A stretch of DNA of 64,000 nt from Clostridiaceae bacterium (GTDB taxonomy: Bacteria; Bacillota; Clostridia; Oscillospirales; Acutalibacteraceae). Each line of letters begins with the position of its first letter. The first letter of the stretch is position 1. Where the stretch lies: NCBI GenBank assembly GCA_904501755.1, contig CAJGBV010000011.1:3616-67615 (forward strand). The letters run 5' to 3'. Position numbers and translations under genes: made by a program. Shown one piece after another: positions 59,111 to 64,000 of the stretch. The notes under the pieces were generated by a model. It had not been told where the DNA came from. It did not search any database and worked only from the letters and a program-made list of their open reading frames with translations.

Positions 59111-60502
59111 TTAAAACTCAATCTTGTTAGCAATATAGTCCTTAACCTCGCCTATAGGCATACGAACAGATTCCATAGTATCTCTGTCACGAACGGTTAC
59201 ACAGCCGTCATTTTCAGAATCAAAGTCATATACAACACAGAAAGGAGTACCGATTTCATCCTGTCTTGCATAACGCTTACCTATTGAGCCTGCATCATCA
59301 TAATCAGCCATAAAGGTTTTAGCAAGGTCAGCATAAATCTCCTGAGCCTTTTCACTAAGCTTCTTTGAAAGAGGAAGCACGGCACACTTAATAGGAGCAA
59401 GTGCAGGATGGAAATGAAGAACGGTTCTTGTTTCACCGTTATCCTTTGTTTCCTCATCATAAGCATTGCAAAGGAATGCAAGGGTTACTCTATCTGCACC
59501 GAGGGAAGGCTCAACAACATAAGGAATATATTTTTCATTAGCCTCCTGGTCAAAATACTCAAGATTTTCACCGCTGTGGTTAGCGTGCTGAGTAAGGTCA
59601 TAATCGGTTCTGTCGGCAATACCCCAAAGCTCACCCCAACCGAATGGGAACATAAACTCAAAGTCGGTAGTAGCCTTAGAATAGAAGGATAATTCCTCAG
59701 GGTCGTGGTCGCGAAGACGAAGACTCTCCTCCTCCATACCTAAATCAAGAAGCCATTTCTTACAGAACGCTCTCCAGTATGCAAACCACTCAAGGTCGGT
59801 ATCGGGCTTACAGAAGAACTCAAGCTCCATCTGTTCAAATTCTCTGGTACGGAATGTAAAGTTACCGGGGGTAATTTCGTTACGGAAAGATTTACCAATC
59901 TGACAAACACCAAAAGGCACCTTTTTTCTACTTGTACGGCAGATATTCTTGAAGTTTACAAAAATACCCTGTGCAGTTTCGGGACGAAGATAAAGAGTAG
60001 AGGTGGAATCCTCGGTTACGCCCTGAAATGTCTTAAACATAAGATTAAACTTTCTTATATCGGTATAATCCATAGAACCGCAGGAAGGACAAGCAATATG
60101 ATTTTCTTTGATATAGTTCATCATTTCCTCATCAGACCAGCCGGCAGGGTTAAGGTCAAGATTATTTTCTGCAACATAGTCTTCAATAAGCTTATCTGCT
60201 CTATGACGGCTCTTACACTGCTTACAGTCCATTAAGGGATCGGAAAAACCGCCAAGATGACCGGAAGCCACCCATGTTTCAGGGTTCATAAGTATAGCAG
60301 AATCAAGACCTACATTAAGGGGAGATTCCTGAACGAATTTCTTCCACCAAGCCTTTTTAACATTGTTTTTAAGCTCTACTCCCAAGGGGCCGTAGTCCCA
60401 GGAGTTTGCAAGGCCGCCGTAAATTTCACTGCCGGGATAGACAAAGCCTCTGCCCTTGGCAAGAGAAACGATTTTTTCCATTGTTTTTTCGGTTGCTTTC
60501 AT
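59111..60502 (-). CDS. glyS: Glycyl-tRNA synthetase (single-chain dimeric type)
   Basis: A 463-residue class II synthetase of the archaeal/eukaryal-like alpha2 type. GFVYPGSEIYGGLANSWDYGP, a zinc-like insert CKQCKSRHRAD...CPSCGSMDY, LYLRPETAQGIFVNFKN (motif 2 region), GKSFRNEITPGNFTFRTREFEQME and the anticodon domain (KCAVLPLSKKLSEKA) are all in order. ATG 60502 (AAAGAGG before it) replaces a longer frame that would start 7 nt after the predicted transcription start. No T-box is seen in its short leader. Confidence 0.97.
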   Translation of the reverse strand: MKATEKTMEKIVSLAKGRGFVYPGSEIYGGLANSWDYGPLGVELKNNVKKAWWKKFVQESPLNVGLDSAILMNPETWVASGHLGGFSDPLMDCKQCKSRHRADKLIEDYVAENNLDLNPAGWSDEEMMNYIKENHIACPSCGSMDYTDIRKFNLMFKTFQGVTEDSTSTLYLRPETAQGIFVNFKNICRTSRKKVPFGVCQIGKSFRNEITPGNFTFRTREFEQMELEFFCKPDTDLEWFAYWRAFCKKWLLDLGMEEESLRLRDHDPEELSFYSKATTDFEFMFPFGWGELWGIADRTDYDLTQHANHSGENLEYFDQEANEKYIPYVVEPSLGADRVTLAFLCNAYDEETKDNGETRTVLHFHPALAPIKCAVLPLSKKLSEKAQEIYADLAKTFMADYDDAGSIGKRYARQDEIGTPFCVVYDFDSENDGCVTVRDRDTMESVRMPIGEVKDYIANKIEF

Positions 60503-60566
60503 TTTTATACCTCTTTCTGAATAACGCCTTGAAAACGGCGCATAATATTTCATTATATACTCTTAT

Positions 60567-60595
60567 ATTTTACTATCAAAGCTAAATATTGTCAA
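60567..60595 (-). promoter_or_regulatory. Promoter of glyS
   Basis: Minus strand TTGACA (60595-60590), 17-nt spacer, TAAAAT (60572-60567). It probably serves the long leftward series glyS to sufB. Confidence 0.85.
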
Positions 60596-60602
60596 CTCAT
60601 TC

Positions 60603-60631
60603 TTGACTTATAAGCTTAAATAAGTTATACT
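60603..60631 (+). promoter_or_regulatory. Promoter of the small two-gene operon
   Basis: TTGACT (60603-60608), 17-nt spacer, TATACT (60626-60631). Confidence 0.8.
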
Positions 60632-60663
60632 TTTTAAGTAAAATAAACGAAGGAGTGGTTTTA

Positions 60664-60930
60664 ATGCCAGGAATTTTGAAATTACACGATTTAGACTTCA
60701 ATGAATTTATCAAAGCACTTGATTCCTGCAAGGGTGATGTGTTCTTAGAAACCGAAGAGGGCGACATTTTAAACCTGAAGTCAAAGCTCTGTCAGATAAT
60801 GGGTATTGCTAACATTCTAAAAAACGCTACCGTTACAGAGGCGCGTATCCGTTGTGCTTTACCTGAAGATGAAACACTTCTTTTCCGTTTCAATCTTTAC
60901 GGAGAGATTCCCGAGGAATCAAATAATTAA
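60664..60930 (+). CDS. Small conserved-looking protein, unknown function
   Basis: An 88-residue, acidic, soluble protein (MPGILKLHDLDFNEFIKALD). One alpha/beta unit is visible, with LETEEGDILNLKSKLCQIMGI and a C-terminal strand LLFRFNLYGEIPEE. AGGAG lies 9 nt before the ATG; a GTG at 60655 is less likely. It has its own promoter and is followed after 18 bp by a second small gene. Coding style and RBS make it a real gene. I do not recognise the family; small clostridial proteins with similar composition have been mislabelled poly(A)-polymerase-like. Confidence 0.7.
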   Translation: MPGILKLHDLDFNEFIKALDSCKGDVFLETEEGDILNLKSKLCQIMGIANILKNATVTEARIRCALPEDETLLFRFNLYGEIPEESNN

Positions 60931-60948
60931 AACTGGAGTTGTTATACT

Positions 60949-61209
60949 GTGGCTGATTTTTTAACATATAAGGGCAAACCCCTTGTGAGAAAAGGAAATA
61001 CCGTTTACTACGGAGATATGAGTGATGCACATATAGTTCGCCTTACTGTCCTTTCAGAACAAAATGATATTGCCGATACAATTAAAATTGAGCTTATGCT
61101 CAGTGATATGGGCGTTAAAGAAAAGGACCGTATTAAAAAGACCAGCGAAAAGCACGGCTTTTACGAAGCCCTTGACCTTGCATCAGTTTGGCTTGAAAGA
61201 AGCAAATAA
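60949..61209 (+). CDS. Small protein, unknown function
   Basis: An 86-residue protein beginning with GTG (GGAG upstream). YKGKPLVRKGNTVYYGDMSDAHIVRLTVLS looks like a small beta sheet with a YYGD turn, then a helical second half (DRIKKTSEKHGFYEALDLASVWLERSK). It is surely co-transcribed with the gene before it and ends at a terminator. No family recognised; the pair may work together. Confidence 0.7.
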   Translation: MADFLTYKGKPLVRKGNTVYYGDMSDAHIVRLTVLSEQNDIADTIKIELMLSDMGVKEKDRIKKTSEKHGFYEALDLASVWLERSK

Positions 61210-61215
61210 AAAATT

Positions 61216-61245
61216 AAACCCTGAAGCTTTAAGCTTCAGGGTTTT
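61216..61245. terminator. Bidirectional terminator
   Basis: A stem AAACCCTGAAGCTT / AAGCTTCAGGGTTT with nearly no loop. It lies between the convergent small operon and the glycosidase-like gene. Confidence 0.82.
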
Positions 61246-61247
61246 GT

Positions 61248-62645
61248 CTATCCGCAAAGAATAATTTCTTTATTTTCAAATGTATTTTTATCAATAAATA
61301 TTTCTTTTGGATAGGCTGTATTTCTTTTCACCGTTATAGTCAGCTTCCGGTTATTACAAGGTATGTCTTTGACTGTAATTTCATTACAGAAAGACGGCAG
61401 ATATGGCTTGATTTTCAGCCCCTCATCGCTATATTCAAGACCCAAAACGCCATAATAAATAAGGGAAATATATGCCGAAGCACTCCAGGACTGTCGGCGC
61501 ATAGATTTCCACATATCTATACCCTTACCTACTCTTTCCTGCAGACCGCCGTAAATTTCGCCTGTAACACTGTGATATATTTCATAGAACTGACCATCTC
61601 TTGCAGCCTTTTCAGCCATAACCTCAAGGTTATTATCAAATTTTTCCGTAAAACCGCATTTTAACAGTGCTCTGCCCCACATTCCCTGTATAAAGGGCCA
61701 CACAGTACCACAGTGACGACCTAAATCCCCCATCTTTAAATAACGCTCAAAAGCAGGCCACACGCAAGCTATTGAATGTTCGGACACATAGGTATTTTCT
61801 ATAGTTTTCCTTGCCTTTTCTTCATCGGCTATACCGAAAAGTATAACAAGACTAAGCCCTACCCCTTCCTGATGGTCACATTCAAAGGCAAGATAATCAT
61901 ATCTTCCATTTTTTTCATTCCAAAAATGCTTATTAACCGCTTCCTTCAGTTTATCGGCTTTTTCTTTAAATATTTTACTTTCCATAGATAGCTTTTCGCC
62001 AATATCCGCACATATATTATATGCCATATAGTATACACAATTAGTAGACAAAGCGTACATCGTCTGTCCTGAACCCTTATTTCTTTTAAGCTCAGGATAA
62101 AATTTCGGCCACTCAAGAATACCTGAATAACGACACTGCACATCAGCATATTTATCGGGATATGAAGCTATTCCGTCGCCATACACCGCCGGGCCATAAA
62201 ACAAATTCTTTTCTTCATCAAATTCATCTGCCTCATATTTTGCAAGAGAATTTGTTGTAACCTCATATATAAGCTTCAAAAACTCTGTATCGTTATTTAT
62301 AGTAGCATACTCATAAGCACCCATTGTCCATATAATTGAGTCCCAATACTGCCCAAAGCCTATACCGATAACGGCTTTTCCGTCACTATCTTTATCGCAC
62401 ACTGAAAGCAATGTATTCTTAGCTATTTGAGGACACAATATACCAATACTGTTCCATACATTTATAGCGGTATCCCTTGTCCAAGGCGTAACGTAATCCA
62501 TACCTGCCATAAGACAGGGTTTTTCTTCATTTAGAAGTCCTGCCTTATAATTCTTAATATTGCCGACCAAGTCGCCTATTGCTATATTATACGCCTTTTC
62601 AATGGTTTTGTTATCGCAAATTATATCAGGTATAGTTATGTTCAT
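61248..62645 (-). CDS. Six-hairpin glycosidase-like protein
   Basis: A 465-residue protein with the alternating helices of an (alpha/alpha)6 barrel. Motifs such as DYVTPWTRDTAINVWNS, GFGQYWDSIIWTMGAYEY, GTVWPFIQGMWGRALL and RRQSWSASAYISLIYYGVLGLE are typical of clan GH-G/GH-L-like trehalase, GH63 or amylo-1,6-glucosidase relatives. Candidate acids are the Asp of TRD and the Glu of QFYEIYH. No signal peptide is visible, so it should act on imported glycosides. AGAGAGGTG precedes the ATG. It diverges from an AraC regulator and shares the region with a sugar isomerase, so a small carbohydrate locus is likely. Exact substrate unknown. Confidence 0.75.
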   Translation of the reverse strand: MNITIPDIICDNKTIEKAYNIAIGDLVGNIKNYKAGLLNEEKPCLMAGMDYVTPWTRDTAINVWNSIGILCPQIAKNTLLSVCDKDSDGKAVIGIGFGQYWDSIIWTMGAYEYATINNDTEFLKLIYEVTTNSLAKYEADEFDEEKNLFYGPAVYGDGIASYPDKYADVQCRYSGILEWPKFYPELKRNKGSGQTMYALSTNCVYYMAYNICADIGEKLSMESKIFKEKADKLKEAVNKHFWNEKNGRYDYLAFECDHQEGVGLSLVILFGIADEEKARKTIENTYVSEHSIACVWPAFERYLKMGDLGRHCGTVWPFIQGMWGRALLKCGFTEKFDNNLEVMAEKAARDGQFYEIYHSVTGEIYGGLQERVGKGIDMWKSMRRQSWSASAYISLIYYGVLGLEYSDEGLKIKPYLPSFCNEITVKDIPCNNRKLTITVKRNTAYPKEIFIDKNTFENKEIILCG

Positions 62646-62739
62646 AATTACACACCTCTCTTTTACTTCATAAACAAGAATATACTTTATTTACATACAT
62701 TTCAAGCATAAAACACAACAAAAACTTCACTATTGTATC

Positions 62740-62768
62740 TTGATTATGAGGTTGCTAATTGGTATAAT
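62740..62768 (+). promoter_or_regulatory. Promoter of the AraC gene
   Basis: TTGATT (62740-62745), 17-nt spacer ending in TGG, TATAAT (62763-62768), an extended -10. Confidence 0.75.
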
Positions 62769-62791
62769 TTAAAAAGGGAGGGATAAACCCT

Positions 62792-63607
62792 ATGCTAAAA
62801 CGCTTTATAGAAACCGAAAATATATGTTGGGGAAATAAAAGAGAATCAATTATTTCTCCTGCTCATTGGCACAGCTATTTTGAAATAGAATTTTTAACCG
62901 ACGGCAGTGCCATTCAATCGGTTAACGGTATAAACTATACTATAGATAAAGGTACAATTACTCTTCTTTCTCCTGATGATTTTCATAGCCTCTCTTCAAA
63001 AGATAATACACCTCTCAAACTGTCTGTGTGTTGCATAAAAGAAGATGAACTCACCTCGGATTTAATTAAATTGTTAAAGCTATATCCGCCTCCGTATATT
63101 ATAAAACTATCTGATGAAGCAATAGAAAGATTCAAAAATATCTATGAACTTTTCTTACAGTCTTATAATAGCGGAGATATACCCTCTGCAAAGCTTTCCG
63201 CCTTGCTTATAATTTCTTCTTGTATATATGAACTCAAAAACAATAATACTGTTCAAAACGCCGAGCCTTTAAATTCAAATTCTAAGGTAAAAAATGTTCA
63301 ACATATTATCGCTTATATAAAAGAAAATTATAACAAAAATCTCACTCGCGATTTTTTGGCAGAGGAGTTTCACTTTTCCCAAAATCACTTAAGCAAAATT
63401 TTTAAAGACGTAACAGGAATATCACTTTTCCGGCATATCATTAATGTGAGAATGGAACAAAGCATATTGCTTTTAAAAACTACTAACCTTTCAATAGGTG
63501 AAATAATAAATACGGTTGGTTATAATTCACCATCTCTCTTTTACCGTCACTTTTTTCAAAGATTCGGCATTACACCAAACAAAATTAAAAGGTATTCCAA
63601 AAAATAA
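62792..63607 (+). CDS. AraC-family transcriptional regulator
   Basis: A 271-residue protein. The N-terminal cupin has HWHSYFEIEFLTDG and ITLLSPDDFHSLSS. The C-terminal double helix-turn-helix reads YIKENYNKNLTRDFLAEEFHFSQNHLSKIFKDVTG and LLLKTTNLSIGEIINTVGYNSPSLFYRHFFQRFGITPNKIK. It is probably a sugar-responsive activator of the divergent glycosidase-like gene and/or the isomerase (inference). GGGAGGG before the ATG. Its last codons lie in the loop of a terminator. Confidence 0.92.
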   Translation: MLKRFIETENICWGNKRESIISPAHWHSYFEIEFLTDGSAIQSVNGINYTIDKGTITLLSPDDFHSLSSKDNTPLKLSVCCIKEDELTSDLIKLLKLYPPPYIIKLSDEAIERFKNIYELFLQSYNSGDIPSAKLSALLIISSCIYELKNNNTVQNAEPLNSNSKVKNVQHIIAYIKENYNKNLTRDFLAEEFHFSQNHLSKIFKDVTGISLFRHIINVRMEQSILLLKTTNLSIGEIINTVGYNSPSLFYRHFFQRFGITPNKIKRYSKK

Positions 63608-63626
63608 ACGGAATACCTTTTGTTTT
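63587..63626. terminator. Terminator shared by the AraC and isomerase genes
   Basis: A 12-bp stem AAAAGGTATTCC / GGAATACCTTTT. The AraC stop codon lies in the loop. Confidence 0.75.
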
Positions 63627-63627
63627 A

Positions 63628-64000
63628 TTAAATAATTGAATAGAAATACTCTGCTGACTGCTTTGCACTTGCAAGTGAATCACCGTTTACGGCATTATCC
63701 TGCTCATAGCAAAGATGCTCAACACCTGTATTTTCTGCAACCTTAATAACCTCTTTGAAATTGATATTACCGCTTCCAAGCTCGGTTATAACGCCGTTGT
63801 TCTCACCAAAATTAACTGCGTAATCCTTAAGATGAAGAATCTTAACTCTGCCCTCGAGTTTTTTAAGCCACTCGATAATATTCACACCGCCCTTTTGAAG
63901 CCAATGTGTATCAAGCACGAAGGAGGCGTTTTTCGGGTCAAGCTTTCTAACAAGAACATCCATCATAGTTTCATCGCCGTAAGAAGCAAACTCAAATGCG
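63628..64000 (-). CDS. Sugar phosphate isomerase/epimerase (5' end beyond window)
   Basis: The C-terminal ~124 residues of a xylose-isomerase-like TIM barrel (AP endonuclease 2 fold). AFEFASYGDET at the window edge, then FVLDTHWLQKGG (metal-binding Asp/His), ILHLKDYAV, LGSGNINFKEVIKVAENTG and LCYEQDN are typical of the IolE/IolI-like group. The frame is open to base 64000, so the N-terminus is missing. Next to a glycosidase-like gene and an AraC regulator, a sugar or inositol pathway is likely. Confidence 0.85.
   Translation of the reverse strand, partial: AFEFASYGDETMMDVLVRKLDPKNASFVLDTHWLQKGGVNIIEWLKKLEGRVKILHLKDYAVNFGENNGVITELGSGNINFKEVIKVAENTGVEHLCYEQDNAVNGDSLASAKQSAEYFYSII

Overview
This 64 kb window reads as the chromosome of a gut-dwelling anaerobic clostridium, probably in or near the Oscillospirales/Christensenellales range (inference). 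The signs are: moderately AT-rich DNA; many clean sigma-A promoters (TTGACA-N17-TATAAT type) and hairpin/T-tract terminators; two T-box riboswitches; a bile-salt-hydrolase-like enzyme; a glycyl radical enzyme; indolepyruvate:ferredoxin oxidoreductase; a TAXI-type TRAP transporter; and a two-gene minimal SUF (SmsCB-like) system. No phage, transposase or CRISPR array is visible, so the window is mostly core chromosome with small accessory insertions.

Layout. 1-6.3 kb: an AraC/PocR regulator (cut by the left edge) diverges from two tandem, recently duplicated FAD oxidoreductases of carbohydrate-type context. 6.3-9.3 kb: a TIR-like/helical protein with a nucleoside hydrolase right behind it, then a YitT membrane protein. 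9.3-14.2 kb: TAXI TRAP transporter, a DASS/ArsB-like permease and an Sfp-type phosphopantetheinyl transferase. 14.2-26.8 kb: an aromatic/carboxylic acid block with a sodium:solute symporter, a glycyl radical enzyme plus its AraC regulator, an acyl/aryl-CoA ligase, iorA-iorB, a T-box-controlled phenylacetate-CoA ligase with an ACT-domain protein, and an NSS-type amino acid transporter. The symporter and the ligase-ior operon share one promoter/operator design (TTGACA-N4-CGCTTTAAAGTG). A third, decayed copy suggests that the glycyl radical enzyme/AraC pair was inserted into their common intergenic region.

26.8-33.2 kb: envelope genes, including a D,D-carboxypeptidase homologue with mutated catalytic motifs and a PASTA-domain protein kinase homologue that has lost its catalytic residues. 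33.2-36.9 kb: the glycolytic operon pgk-tpiA-gpmI. 36.9-41.4 kb: an acetyl-xylan-esterase-like protein fused to DUF1653, trmL, a membrane protein, purC and the bile salt hydrolase. 41.5-43.3 kb: tRNA-Ala(GGC) and tRNA-Gln(CTG), with a second TIR-like gene that begins almost inside the 3' end of tRNA-Gln and has no convincing start. 43.3-52 kb: SGNH hydrolase, rpsF-ssb-rpsR, rodA, tsaE-tsaB-rpiB, a T-box with thrS (lacking the TGS domain), and gdhA. 51.9-60.5 kb: a long leftward series glyS, nptA-like, sufC, sufB-like, proB-proA-proC and a PAP2 phosphatase. 60.6-64 kb: two small conserved-looking unknowns, an (alpha/alpha)6 glycosidase-like protein, an AraC regulator and a truncated sugar phosphate isomerase/epimerase.

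The most interesting places, in my view, are the two TIR-like loci (one paired with a nucleoside hydrolase, one welded to a tRNA gene), the T-box apparently reading Phe in front of phenylacetate-CoA ligase, the GRE/AraC cassette between duplicated promoters, and the pair of pseudoenzymes near 30-32 kb. All calls come from reading the sequence; no database search was run.
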